DNA from: Fluviicola sp.
GTDB lineage: Bacteria > Bacteroidota > Bacteroidia > Flavobacteriales_D > Crocinitomicaceae
Direction of reading: 5' to 3'
Assembly: GCA_029866325.1 (NCBI GenBank)
Contig: JARWZO010000019.1
Span: 434,001 to 498,000, forward strand
DNA length: 64,000 bases
A program made the translations under genes and the position numbers. The notes below the pieces were generated by a model. The model was not told the DNA's origin and ran no database searches. It saw nothing but the letters and a program-made list of their open reading frames with translations. Position 1 is the stretch's first letter. The number at the start of each line of letters is the position of its first letter. Of this stretch, positions 15,557 through 24,536 are shown piece after piece.

Positions 15557-17536
15557 ATGGCAACCCACAAACAGAAAAAGAGCACTGCAAAACCGACATC
15601 CAAACCCAGCACTGTTGTTTCGATTCCACCATTATCAGAAACTGTTTTGGATAAACGGATTTTCTGGGTGTTGTGCACGATTGCTTTTATCTTGTTTTCG
15701 AACACGCTCACCCACGGATTCGTGCTCGATGATCAAGCCGTTATTGAACAAAACAAGTTTGTACAGGAAGGTTTTTCGGGAATTTCCAAGATCATGACAA
15801 CCTTCTATTGGGAAGGATATTGGGAATCAAATGGTGGTTTGTATCGTCCGCTATCATTGGTACTATTTGCTGTTGAATGGGGCATTTCACCCAACAACCC
15901 GTTTCTTCATCATTTCATCAATGTATTGCTTTACGCAATCACCATAGGTGCGTTGTACAAACTATTACGTCTGATTTTCAAGCAATATACACTTTGGATT
16001 CCTTGTTGTATTGCGCTGTTGTTTGCGGTTCACCCTATTCATACCGAAGTGGTGGCAAACATCAAAAGTCGTGATGAGATTTTGTGTTTTTTGTTTTTCG
16101 TGCTCACATTCCGGGTGGTGATTACCAGTGAATTGAAATTGTGGAAGCATCGTTTGATGGCTGCAGGATTGTTCTTGCTTTGTTTATTGTCGAAAGAAGC
16201 AGGTATTTTGTTTTTACCCGTTATGGGACTTTATTTCTTGTTGTTCCGTCAGCAAAAAGTGTTGCAAATTGCACGATTGTTTCTACCAATTGTGGCTATT
16301 TCGGTAGCCTGGTTGGCAGTTCATCAATGGATTATTCAATCGTCGGTTCATGAACGGATAACTTACACTTACCTCGATAATTCGGTAGTCGGTTGTCCTG
16401 ATTCGGCATCGCAAGTTGCTACAGGAATTGCCATTCTGGGCCGTTATTTACTGAAAGCGTTTGTTCCGGCAAACATGAGTTACGATTATTCCTACAACGA
16501 AATCCCATGTGAGAGCGTTGGTTCTCCGATTGTTTTACTAACGCTGGTTGTTTTGATTGGAATGGGCTATCTCATTTACCGCAACTGGAAAAAACACCCC
16601 GCAATTAGTTTCGGATTGTTGTATTTCCTGATCACCATTTCGTTGGTTACAAACGTGTTTACATTTATCGGCGCTACGATGGGAGATCGTTTGTTGTTTG
16701 CTCCGGTATTGGGAATTTGCATTGTTGTTGTGGTTGGTTTGTACCTGCTTTTCAAACAAACGGAAGCCAATGCTTCGCGCACTAGTGCTTTTTACGGCAT
16801 TGCATTTATCGCGTTTTTAGCTGGTATTTTTTCCTTTCAACGCAACAAAGATTGGGCTTCTAATGAAACATTGTTTGCCGCCGATGTTGCCAATGCTCCT
16901 AATAGCGCTCGTGTTCATTTTAATTACGGAGCTCTTTTAATGGCGCAATTGCCTGAAGATATCAACCTACAACAATCGCAATTACCTGAAATTGCGGATG
17001 CGTTTGAACGAGCCTTGGCGATTGATTCTAGTGATAGAGGATCACATGTGAATTTGGGTGTGTGTTACTATCGTTTGAAAGATTATCCGAAATCAATTGA
17101 CCATTCTAGAAAAGCACTGAAACTAAATCCGCAGGATGCTACCATTGCTGCAAATCTTGCCGATGCGTTTTTCAAGAACAATCAATTTGACAGCGCTGTG
17201 GTTCGTTACAAAATCCTCATTTCAACGAAACAAGCCACTGCAGGAAATTACAGTTTTATGGGAACGGCATTTTTCAACATGAAACAGTACGAAAAGGCAA
17301 TTCCTGTCTTCAAAAATGGATTGAAGCGTTACCCCAAAAACGAAGAGTTGTTGCTGAATTTGGGCAATTCTTTTGGTGCTTCGGGTCAATTTGACCAAGC
17401 AATAGTTACCTTTTTAGAACTACTCGCAATCAATCCGAACAACAAACAAGTGATGCAGTTTTTAGCCATGACCTACCAACGATTGGGTGATGGTGTCAAC
17501 GCCCAGAAATACGCAACCATGGCAACTACTCCTTAG
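15557..17536 (+). CDS. TMTC-like GT-C membrane protein with TPR domain
   Basis: 659 residues. After a basic N-terminus, about ten membrane helices cover ~30-430. The first loop carries HGFVLDDQAVIEQN and GLYRPLSLVLFAVEW, the acidic DD and RPL pattern of GT-C enzymes and of animal TMTC proteins. A later loop has AVHPIHTEVVANIKSRDE, also TMTC-like. Residues ~450-655 are tetratricopeptide repeats (RVHFNYGALLMAQLP, RGSHVNLGVCYYRLKDYPKSI, LLLNLGNSFGASGQFDQAI). It probably transfers a polyprenyl-linked sugar to exported proteins in the inner membrane, by analogy with O-mannosyltransferases. The stop overlaps that of the convergent gene at 17533. Confidence 0.85.
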   Translation: MATHKQKKSTAKPTSKPSTVVSIPPLSETVLDKRIFWVLCTIAFILFSNTLTHGFVLDDQAVIEQNKFVQEGFSGISKIMTTFYWEGYWESNGGLYRPLSLVLFAVEWGISPNNPFLHHFINVLLYAITIGALYKLLRLIFKQYTLWIPCCIALLFAVHPIHTEVVANIKSRDEILCFLFFVLTFRVVITSELKLWKHRLMAAGLFLLCLLSKEAGILFLPVMGLYFLLFRQQKVLQIARLFLPIVAISVAWLAVHQWIIQSSVHERITYTYLDNSVVGCPDSASQVATGIAILGRYLLKAFVPANMSYDYSYNEIPCESVGSPIVLLTLVVLIGMGYLIYRNWKKHPAISFGLLYFLITISLVTNVFTFIGATMGDRLLFAPVLGICIVVVVGLYLLFKQTEANASRTSAFYGIAFIAFLAGIFSFQRNKDWASNETLFAADVANAPNSARVHFNYGALLMAQLPEDINLQQSQLPEIADAFERALAIDSSDRGSHVNLGVCYYRLKDYPKSIDHSRKALKLNPQDATIAANLADAFFKNNQFDSAVVRYKILISTKQATAGNYSFMGTAFFNMKQYEKAIPVFKNGLKRYPKNEELLLNLGNSFGASGQFDQAIVTFLELLAINPNNKQVMQFLAMTYQRLGDGVNAQKYATMATTP

Positions 17537-19035
17537 CGGATTTTGTTGGTTAAGAAATAATGAATTCCGGCATTTAACCCAAAGGAAACGCTATTGTGAA
17601 ACTCTTGTCCATCGATGGCTTTTGCGAGATTTGTTCTGCCATTGATGGAAGCTCCGACACTGAATCCGAGATTATTGACACGATACGTTAAGTCTGCCGC
17701 CCCGAAACCGTGCACTACAAAATCGCTTCGGTTGATTCTTGATATGTCATTTGACGAATAAGACAGATAATCTTTGGTCATAAATAACTGATTCAACCCA
17801 AAACCAAACGAGGTTGAAATCATCCACTGTTCATTAAAGACAAAATCGTATCCCGTGAAGAGGTTCAAGCTGAAACTGCGGTAATCAAAGTTGTATTCAC
17901 CGATTCTGGTTGTATCATTTTGGTAAATCAGGATTCCCACACCGTTGTCAATCCAATACTCTTGTGAATAATCGACAAATGCGTCCCAGCCACCTTGAAG
18001 ATAAGTTGCTCCAACCCCCAATTGCATGTTGTTTTTCAAGCGCTTCTGAAAACTAAACGTTGTTGTAAACTCGTTATTGACGGTTGGTCTCAAGATCACT
18101 TTATCACCGAAATAGTAATATGCTAATGCAGGAATGGAGTCTGTAATACCATCATTTTCATTTTCTATCAGTTCTGTTTTAAGCGGAACATACCCTAATC
18201 CGGCTTTAAGGCTGAATTTACTTTGTGGCCATACAACCGGTGGACGCGTTTTTACCCTACTCAATGTATTTCCGGAACTGTCGATTGCCGGTTCAACAAT
18301 TGTCTCTTCAACTTTTCCAACCGGTATTTCAGTTGATGCAAGTAAACTATCCGTTGAATTTGGCAACGATTGTACCGTGAGCATCGGAACAGATTTTTTG
18401 TTCTTGAGCGGTAATTCAGTCATGCTTTCAGTTAACACAGCTGAGCGAATAGGTGTTGCTTTTCGTTGTTTTGACTCTTTCGATAATCCGATGGGAGAAA
18501 ACGACTCTTGCTGGGCAATCAGCTCAGGTTTACCGGTCGAATTACCATATTGAATCATTTCTTGTTTCGGAACAAAAGTTTCTTTTTGTCGGGAAAGAAC
18601 AGGAGTATTGAAAGAAGATTTTACTTCATTAAACGACTGTGTGGAAGCGGGCAATTCTTCAACAGAAGTACCGGCAAGTTCTCCTTCACTAAGAATAGTC
18701 GAATCAATTAATGGAGATTCCCCTAGAAGTTGAAGTTCATCTTTCAATTCGGCAGAAGCAGCCAAAATAACCTTGTTGTTTGTTTCGACCGCAACATGAT
18801 CAGGCGCATAGACTATTGCTACACCTGTACCTGTCACCACAGTAGCAAGACCGAAATACATGGTGATTCCCCATTTGGCAAAGAAGCCTGTTTTAGCAAC
18901 AGTTGTTGCAGTTGTAACTGCCGTTTTTGCGGCGATTGCGGTCGCCAAAGCACCATAACTCAAATGAGAAGCATCGGGTTTGAAGTTCTCTAACCCGCTT
19001 TTAAACATCCCATCTATCTCATCATGCTCTTGCAT
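17533..19035 (-). CDS. ECF-associated trans-envelope protein, second module
   Basis: 500 residues from the Met at 19033-19035 (MQEHDEIDGMFKSGLENF); the ORF track gives three more. The layout is the same as at 4712-6229: a short soluble N-terminus (DGMFKSGLENFKPDASHL), one membrane helix at about 52-77, a long Ser/Thr/Glu-rich linker to ~240, then a barrel-like beta domain (KFSLKAGLGYVPLKTELI, MQLGVGATYLQGGWDAFVD, SFGLNAGIHYFLTNKIR). It does not end in Phe, but in a short basic tail after YF. The start lies inside the sigma gene, so translation is coupled. A role as envelope-spanning regulator of the adjacent sigma factor is inferred. Confidence 0.78.
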   Translation of the reverse strand: MQEHDEIDGMFKSGLENFKPDASHLSYGALATAIAAKTAVTTATTVAKTGFFAKWGITMYFGLATVVTGTGVAIVYAPDHVAVETNNKVILAASAELKDELQLLGESPLIDSTILSEGELAGTSVEELPASTQSFNEVKSSFNTPVLSRQKETFVPKQEMIQYGNSTGKPELIAQQESFSPIGLSKESKQRKATPIRSAVLTESMTELPLKNKKSVPMLTVQSLPNSTDSLLASTEIPVGKVEETIVEPAIDSSGNTLSRVKTRPPVVWPQSKFSLKAGLGYVPLKTELIENENDGITDSIPALAYYYFGDKVILRPTVNNEFTTTFSFQKRLKNNMQLGVGATYLQGGWDAFVDYSQEYWIDNGVGILIYQNDTTRIGEYNFDYRSFSLNLFTGYDFVFNEQWMISTSFGFGLNQLFMTKDYLSYSSNDISRINRSDFVVHGFGAADLTYRVNNLGFSVGASINGRTNLAKAIDGQEFHNSVSFGLNAGIHYFLTNKIR

Positions 19036-19582
19036 AGCGCACACTCATTTTTTGTTCCAATATTCCTTTAATCATTTTGCGTGCTTTCAGCAATTGTGAT
19101 CGCGACGTACTTTCTGTTATTTCCATATAATCCGCAATTTCCTGGTGTGTAAGACCATCTATTGCGTATAAGTTAAACACTGTTCGGTAACCGTTTGGCA
19201 GTTCATGAAGAATGGCGATCAAATCTTGTTGTGTAAATGTACCTTCTTCTTTTTCATCGTCAACCGGAGCATGTGCACTATCCAACTCTCGCTCATTTTC
19301 AATGAGTTTGAACCGATAATTTTTCCGTATATACATTAGTGCCGCATTAATCGCAATCCGTTTAATCCAGGGACCAATAGGTTTGCTTTCATCGTATTGT
19401 TCGTAGTTTGTGTAGGCACTAATAAAGGTTTCTTGTACCACATCATTCGCATCATCCTTGCAACGGAGATAGCGTAACGCAATACCATACACCATTGATT
19501 TGTGTGTATTGTATAACCGCTCGAAATTTTCCGGGCGTTTTTGCTCTATCGCTTTTTCTCTGCTATGTTTGTTTGTAAACAA
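19022..19582 (-). CDS. ECF-type RNA polymerase sigma factor, second module
   Basis: 186 residues. Region 2: ERLYNTHKSMVYGIALRYL, KDDANDVVQETFISAY, IGPWIKRIAINAALMYIRKN. Region 4: LPNGYRTVFNLYAIDGLTHQEIADYMEITESTSRSQLLKARKMI. It is clearly paralogous to the sigma at 6226-6765, including the linker position and the rare NGYRTVFNL(F/Y) match. Its 3' end overlaps the start of the barrel protein by about 14 bases. No small lipoprotein gene precedes it here, unlike the first module. The 700-base region upstream is gene-free. Confidence 0.92.
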   Translation of the reverse strand: MFTNKHSREKAIEQKRPENFERLYNTHKSMVYGIALRYLRCKDDANDVVQETFISAYTNYEQYDESKPIGPWIKRIAINAALMYIRKNYRFKLIENERELDSAHAPVDDEKEEGTFTQQDLIAILHELPNGYRTVFNLYAIDGLTHQEIADYMEITESTSRSQLLKARKMIKGILEQKMSVRYARA

Positions 19583-19965
19583 GAAGTTGGTGTTTGATGT
19601 TTCGGCAATTTAGTGATTAAGACTCTTGTTTATTCTTTCACAATTGCCTTTTATCCGATAAATTACTTCTGAATCTTGGAAGCCTTAACCCCTTGTTTTA
19701 ACCCATTTCGAACTGCATATTTCCACATTTTTGATTCTTACCAATAGCGCATGCATATTCTAATATCACCTATTACATTCTAATCGGTTACTTTCAATCA
19801 ACACAACACACACATCACGCAACTTATATGCTACGAATAATCGTGCGTTGCCTGATGGAAAGCTTTTTTTGAAAAAAGAATCTAAATTGGAAACCTGACT
19901 TGAAATATTTCTTTTTGAGTGGTATTAACTTTACCACAATTTGTGGAGTCAAATAAATTCATCTT
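19583..19965. other. Gene-free region upstream of second sigma gene
   Basis: AT-rich DNA with no credible ORF. It contains CCACAATTTGTGG, a 13-base palindrome at about 19934-19946, of which only the left half (TACCACAATTT) recurs before the second copy of the 231-bp repeat at 38674-38684. No clear TAnnTTTG box was found for the sigma gene. Confidence 0.5.
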
Positions 19966-20196
19966 TCTTACTTTTTGCCAAGGCTGAAAAAGTAAGCAAA
20001 ACATCCTTTCGCGCCATTCTAAGCCGCTCGTGAAAAATGGCTCTTTCTGTGTTTTAAGGTCAAAAGTGTCAGATCAGGATCTGGAACGCAACACACAGCA
20101 GATTTGGCAATCGCTGTGCGTTTTAGCGCTTTTGACAAAACACAACGAAACAGCCTTTTTTCTTACTTCGCTTCCAAGAATTGGCGCAGTCCGCAA
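19966..20196 (+). repeat. 231-bp folded intergenic repeat, copy 1
   Basis: Direct repeat of 38687-38917, same length without gaps and nine mismatches (about 96% identity). It opens with CTTACTTTTT-N10-AAAAAGTAAG, a perfect 10-bp stem. TGTGTTTTaagGTCAAAAG pairs with CTTTTGACAAAACACA across the middle, enclosing CAGATC-N2-GATCTG and ACACAGC-N13-GCTGTG. ORFs called across it are not conserved as proteins. Here the outer arm AAAATGGCT/AGCCTTTTT has one mismatch that copy 2 pairs. Confidence 0.9.
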
Positions 20197-20282
20197 TGTA
20201 TATTTTAGGAAAAAAAAGATATCTCAGTCACGAATATCTGATTTAATTAGTAGAAAGATTATACTGTTTTCCGACTTATCAA

Positions 20283-21536
20283 TTATGTTTTTTGCTTTTT
20301 CTTTTTGGCAGCAGGAAAAAGGATGTTGTTAAGGATCAATCGATATCCCGGTGAATTGGGATGAAGGCTTAGATCGGTTGGTGGATCGCCCACGCGGTGT
20401 TGATAATCTTCCGGATCATGACCACCGTAGAACGTCCACGTGCCCTGACCTAATTCACCATGCACATAACGCGCCGTTTTCAGTTCTTTATTCTCTCCCA
20501 AAATCAATACGTTCGATTTGATCTGGTCTTTTTTGAAGTCGGTTGTTTGTCCCATGAACCCGTTGATCACATCCGTATGACATTGCGTCAACATCGTAGG
20601 AACGACATCCCATTTGGCTGAAAACTCAAACAAGGTGAATTTATCCTGACTTTCGGGAATTCGGTGCAATTCGGTTCCATCGATGGTAGAATATTCGTAC
20701 GTCATCGGATCGCGTACCAATTGAAACTGCTCAAAAGCAAGTGTTTTAGAATAATCGAGTTTATCCTGCGCTTTGGGATCTGCCCCATCACCATCAAACA
20801 TCCGCTCACAAATATCGGTTTCATGTGCCGCCAAAGCAATATCAAAACTATCGGTTCCGCTACACATGGTAAACAAAAATCCACCGCCGGCAACAAAGTT
20901 TTTGATGTTGTTGGCTACTGCCAGTTTCATTTGCGACACTTTCTCAAAACCGAGTGTTTTCGCCAATCCTTCTAAGTCGGCTACCTGATTACGGTACCAT
21001 GTTTCATTCCTACTGGCAGCGTAGAATTTACCATATTGTCCGGTAAAATCTTCGTGGTGCAAATGCAGCCAATCGTATTTCGGGAGCACGCCCATCACAA
21101 TGGATGAATCGTAAATTTTATCGTACGGAATTTCGGCATATTCAAGTACCATCGTAACGGCATCATCCCACGGAAGTGCACTCGAAGGTGTGTAAACGGC
21201 AATTTTGGGAGCTTTCTCCAATTGCACAACCTCCATATTGGTTTCAGGATTGGCAATTTGTGAACGAATGGCATTTGCTTGACCATCAGCAATAACTTCG
21301 TAACTCACTCCGCGAATAATCAACTCTTCTTCAATGGCTTGCAAGTGCGGGAATAAAAACGAACCGCCGCGATAATTGAGCAGCCATTCCATTACCACAT
21401 CATTGTTGAGCACCCAATAAGAAACACCGTAAGCTTTGAGGTGATTGGTCTGACGTTCATCCATGGGTACCAAAATAGCACTCGCGAAAGTCGATTTGAC
21501 ACAGATCAGAAAGGCGAAAACCAGAAAAATTCTCAT
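20283..21536 (-). CDS. Exported protein of unknown function (family often labelled asparagine synthetase B)
   Basis: 417 residues with a signal peptide (MRIFLVFAFLICVKSTFASA). The mature start LVPMDERQTNHLKAYGVSYWVL and LLNYRGGSFLFPH are hallmarks of a Bacteroidota family that I recall being annotated asparagine synthetase B. Nothing here supports that activity: there is no N-terminal Cys nucleophile and no ATP pyrophosphatase motif. A stretch KIAVYTPSSALPWDDAVTMVLE and GGGFLFTMCSGTDSFDIALAA resembles a glutamine-amidotransferase-like or ThuA-like flavodoxin fold, and GTWTFYGGHDPEDYQHRVGD near the end supports the latter idea. Periplasmic or surface location is likely. The lysine-rich tail AKKKKQKT is unusual. 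Confidence 0.75.
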   Translation of the reverse strand: MRIFLVFAFLICVKSTFASAILVPMDERQTNHLKAYGVSYWVLNNDVVMEWLLNYRGGSFLFPHLQAIEEELIIRGVSYEVIADGQANAIRSQIANPETNMEVVQLEKAPKIAVYTPSSALPWDDAVTMVLEYAEIPYDKIYDSSIVMGVLPKYDWLHLHHEDFTGQYGKFYAASRNETWYRNQVADLEGLAKTLGFEKVSQMKLAVANNIKNFVAGGGFLFTMCSGTDSFDIALAAHETDICERMFDGDGADPKAQDKLDYSKTLAFEQFQLVRDPMTYEYSTIDGTELHRIPESQDKFTLFEFSAKWDVVPTMLTQCHTDVINGFMGQTTDFKKDQIKSNVLILGENKELKTARYVHGELGQGTWTFYGGHDPEDYQHRVGDPPTDLSLHPNSPGYRLILNNILFPAAKKKKQKT

Positions 21537-21620
21537 GATTGATTTAATTCTTATAAAATTACGAAATAATTCTATGCAAAAATGAAGCCTGAATTGGTTT
21601 AAGATTCTTTAAGAACCTCG

Positions 21621-23192
21621 TTAAAATGGCGTAGAATCCCCCTGAATGAAATCGTCTTCGATGTTGTTCATGTTACTTCCCAACGTAATAGTGCGGGTTG
21701 GCATATCAAAATCACGACTAGCTGTCATACCTGCATTGAGTGAAGCCGGATTAAAATCCTGGTTGTTTTCTACCACATCTTCGAAATTCTCGAATCGTGC
21801 GTATTGTCCAACAAAGCGCAGACGTACAGAATCGAGCGCACCGTTACGGTGTTTGGCGATGATCACCTCACCTACTCCCTGATTGGAAGATCCGTCTTCA
21901 TCTTGCATCAATCCATAGTATTCCGGACGGTAAAGGAAACCTACGATATCGGCATCTTGCTCAATCGCTCCCGATTCACGTAGATCGGAAAGCATTGGTC
22001 GTTTGTCTCCACCACGCGTTTCAACCGAGCGACTCAACTGCGAAAGTGCAATGATAGGTATGTTTAATTCTTTGGCAATTTCTTTGATGGAACGTGAGAT
22101 CGTTGAAATTTCCTGCTCGCGATTCCCGACGCCTTTTCCACCACCGGCCGACATCAGCTGCAAGTAATCGATGATCACCATCTGAATGTCGTACTGCATT
22201 TTCAAACGACGGCATTTTGCCCGCAAGTCGAATACCGACAAACCGGGTGTGTCATCAATGTATATAGGAGCTGTGGAAAGCTTCGTAATACGTGTATAAA
22301 GTTGTTGAAATTCATGTTCTTCCAGTTTTCCTTTTCGGAGTTTTTCGGCACTGATTCGCGATTCGCTTGAAATCAAACGTTTCACCAATTGTACCGACGA
22401 CATCTCCAAAGAGAATACTGCTACTCCCATATTAAAATCGACCGCTGTGTTGCGCGCCATTGACAATACGAAAGCCGTTTTACCCATGGCAGGACGAGCT
22501 GCGATTACGATCATATCTGAACGTTGCCAGCCAGATGTCAATTCATCCAGTTTGCGGAATCCGGTTGGAACGCCTGATAAACCGTCGCTGTTTTTGGCCG
22601 CTTGTTCAATCTCGTTGATCGCCTCCATTACCACCGATTGCATGGTCGAAATGGATTTTTTCATGTTGTTTTCGGCAATACCGAACAATTGCCCTTCGGC
22701 CTTGGTTAGCAATTCAAAAACGTCGGTCGTTTCTTCGTAAGCATCACGTAAGGTTTCAGAACACATGCGAATAATCTCGCGCTGAATGTGCTTTTGCGCA
22801 ATGATACGAGCGTGGTATTCAACGTGTGCCGAAGAAGCAACACGCTGTGTGAGCGACGATATGTAAACGGCACCACCGGCCACTTCCAATTCCCCCTTGT
22901 CTTTTAGCTTGTGGGTTACGGTAAGTAGGTCAATCGGATTGGATGTTCCGAATAACTCACGGATAACTCCGTAAATGTATTGGTGTTTCGGATCGTAGAA
23001 ACTTTCGGTCGACAACATATCGATGGTATCGGTTACCGCATTCTTTTCCAACATCATGGCTCCTAAAACCGCCTGTTCCAAATCGGTTGCATGCGGCGGA
23101 ATACGCCCCATATCAGCCGCTAACGGAAGAATGGTGTTTTTGGTTCGTGCGCCTACGCGACGCGTGTTGTTGCCTGATTGTTGTTCATCCAT
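21621..23192 (-). CDS. dnaB: Replicative DNA helicase
   Basis: 523 residues from MDEQQSGNNTRRVG; the ORF-track start five codons earlier would lie inside the promoter box. The N-terminal primase-interacting domain (PPHATDLEQAVLGAMMLE, FYDPKHQYIYGVI) is followed by the RecA-like motor with Walker A ARPAMGKTAFVLS, Walker B region VIIDYLQLMS, SQLSRSVETRGGDKRPMLSDLRESGAIEQDAD and IIAKHRNG. No intein is present. It unwinds DNA at the fork as a hexamer. It is monocistronic by context. Confidence 0.98.
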   Translation of the reverse strand: MDEQQSGNNTRRVGARTKNTILPLAADMGRIPPHATDLEQAVLGAMMLEKNAVTDTIDMLSTESFYDPKHQYIYGVIRELFGTSNPIDLLTVTHKLKDKGELEVAGGAVYISSLTQRVASSAHVEYHARIIAQKHIQREIIRMCSETLRDAYEETTDVFELLTKAEGQLFGIAENNMKKSISTMQSVVMEAINEIEQAAKNSDGLSGVPTGFRKLDELTSGWQRSDMIVIAARPAMGKTAFVLSMARNTAVDFNMGVAVFSLEMSSVQLVKRLISSESRISAEKLRKGKLEEHEFQQLYTRITKLSTAPIYIDDTPGLSVFDLRAKCRRLKMQYDIQMVIIDYLQLMSAGGGKGVGNREQEISTISRSIKEIAKELNIPIIALSQLSRSVETRGGDKRPMLSDLRESGAIEQDADIVGFLYRPEYYGLMQDEDGSSNQGVGEVIIAKHRNGALDSVRLRFVGQYARFENFEDVVENNQDFNPASLNAGMTASRDFDMPTRTITLGSNMNNIEDDFIQGDSTPF

Positions 23193-23196
23193 TCTG

Positions 23197-23204
23197 CAAA
23201 GATA
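23197..23204 (-). promoter_or_regulatory. TAnnTTTG -7 box immediately before dnaB
   Basis: TATCTTTG on the minus strand ends 5 bases before the dnaB ATG. If used, transcription would begin at or next to the start codon, giving a leaderless or nearly leaderless mRNA. Confidence 0.45.
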
Positions 23205-23277
23205 CAATATCGTACATCCATGAAGGAACGAAATATTGTTTTTTAGTTACGAAGATGAAATGAACAGGTTTTTAACA

Positions 23278-23769
23278 TTATACCGGATTCCCTGATTTTA
23301 CCAATTGCATGATTTCTCCGATTCGGGTTTCAAAAACCGTCGATTCTACCGGAACCACTACCTTTTGGAATAATTCAATCAATTCATCGGAATGCACTGC
23401 CGATTTTTGAGTAGCAAATTCGAAGTAGGAAAATTTCACCCACAACACTGCTTTCAGGTGCGTTTGATCCGTGTTCCACATAAGCATTTCGGCCGTTAGT
23501 GCGCGTTCGGAATAATCGATCAATTTGGTTTCAATGATCACTTCTTCAGCCACCATTGCAGGTTTCAGATAAGCGATTTGGTTCGAAGCAACCACCCAAG
23601 CGCATCCGGTTTTTTTCAGTTGAGTGAAAATATCGAGGTTGTAATGTTCGGTCAAATGATCTTCACGGGCATTGAAAAAATAGTCCAAAAAACGACCGTT
23701 ATTGAGGTGATTAAACGGATCGCAGTCCTGGAATCTGATCTTTACGCGTGATGTTGGTTTTTTTTCCAT
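23278..23769 (-). CDS. Acyl-CoA thioesterase, hotdog fold
   Basis: 163 residues. The N-terminal KIRFQDCDPFNHLNNGRFLDYFFNAREDHL matches the 4HBT/YbgC-type thioesterase motif, with the catalytic Asp in DCDPFNHLNN. SNQIAYLKPAMVAEEVIIETKL is the usual following strand. It hydrolyses acyl-CoA in the cytoplasm; the chain preference cannot be read. It lies 48 bases downstream of a tetR gene in the same direction, and both are preceded by ATACCRATCGGTAT palindromes, so it is most likely controlled by that repressor. Confidence 0.87.
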   Translation of the reverse strand: MEKKPTSRVKIRFQDCDPFNHLNNGRFLDYFFNAREDHLTEHYNLDIFTQLKKTGCAWVVASNQIAYLKPAMVAEEVIIETKLIDYSERALTAEMLMWNTDQTHLKAVLWVKFSYFEFATQKSAVHSDELIELFQKVVVPVESTVFETRIGEIMQLVKSGNPV

Positions 23770-23784
23770 GAGTTGTTTTATTAC

Positions 23785-23798
23785 ATACCAATCGGTAT
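23785..23798. promoter_or_regulatory. TetR operator upstream of thioesterase
   Basis: ATACCAATCGGTAT is a 14-base palindrome with one mismatch, 16 bases before the thioesterase start. It matches the perfect copy at 24445-24458 upstream of tetR. Confidence 0.75.
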
Positions 23799-23817
23799 CT
23801 GAATGAGTAAAAAAATG

Positions 23818-24414
23818 CTAGTTTAATTTCAGTTGTTCGATCATCTCATCGATGATATTTAAGATATTCTGTAAATAATTCGGATCGTCGTTGAGCATGG
23901 AAAGGTAAACGCCACCTTCGATCATGGCATAGATATTTCCGGCCAACAGAGCGGCATTTGTCTCAGGTTTCACTTGTTGGTGCTCAATTCCCTTTTCAAT
24001 GATTCGAATCAGGTTACCGATCAATTGAGCGGCGGTTTCTTTGGCAGCTTTGTACAATTGCGGATTCACATGCTGGGCGTCAACACCAACATTTAAGATC
24101 GGACAACCGCCACGAACTTTGCTCCACTCAAAATAAGTTCGGTAAAATCCGGTGATGGCATACAACTTATCAATGGCATTGGTTGCCGAACGAATTCCTT
24201 CCGCCATCGGACTCAGCACAAATTCAATGTTTTTGTAGAATGCTTTCAGCGCCAAATCTTCTTTATTTTTGAAGTTGCAGTATATGGCGCCTTTGGTAAG
24301 TTGAGTGACTTCGGTGATATCCGAAAGACTGGTACCGATGTAGCCTTTTCTATTGAAAAGCGGAGCCACACGATCCAAAATGTATTCTTCCGTTGTTTGA
24401 TCTGCCTCTTTCAC
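23818..24414 (-). CDS. TetR family transcriptional regulator
   Basis: 198 residues. The N-terminal HTH is typical: TTEEYILDRVAPLFNRKGYIGTSLSDITEVTQLTKGAIYCNFKNKEDLALKAF. The helical C-terminal ligand domain carries ARGGCPILNVGVDAQHVNPQL, like the TetR_C subgroup found with YxaF/LmrA-type repressors. It probably represses itself and the downstream thioesterase through the two CGATCGGTAT-like palindromes. The ligand is unknown; an acyl-CoA or lipophilic compound would fit the neighbour. Confidence 0.92.
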   Translation of the reverse strand: MKEADQTTEEYILDRVAPLFNRKGYIGTSLSDITEVTQLTKGAIYCNFKNKEDLALKAFYKNIEFVLSPMAEGIRSATNAIDKLYAITGFYRTYFEWSKVRGGCPILNVGVDAQHVNPQLYKAAKETAAQLIGNLIRIIEKGIEHQQVKPETNAALLAGNIYAMIEGGVYLSMLNDDPNYLQNILNIIDEMIEQLKLN

Positions 24415-24444
24415 CGGGTTTGATTTTGGGTAAAGATACAGTAA

Positions 24445-24458
24445 ATACCGATCGGTAT
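24445..24458. promoter_or_regulatory. TetR operator upstream of tetR
   Basis: ATACCGATCGGTAT is a perfect 14-base palindrome, 31 bases before the tetR start and just upstream of a -7-like TATCTTTA (minus strand, 24431-24438). Binding there would block the promoter. Confidence 0.8.
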
Positions 24459-24536
24459 GTGTGTTATTTGATTTTTCCTGAACAAGATTTAATTGATTTT
24501 ATTTTTCACCACGAATAAACGGTGAATTAATGGAAA

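Noticed and set aside
20030-20332. 100-residue ORF at the 231-bp repeat
   Set aside because: The frame is not maintained in the second copy at 38687-38917, so it is not a conserved product of the repeat.
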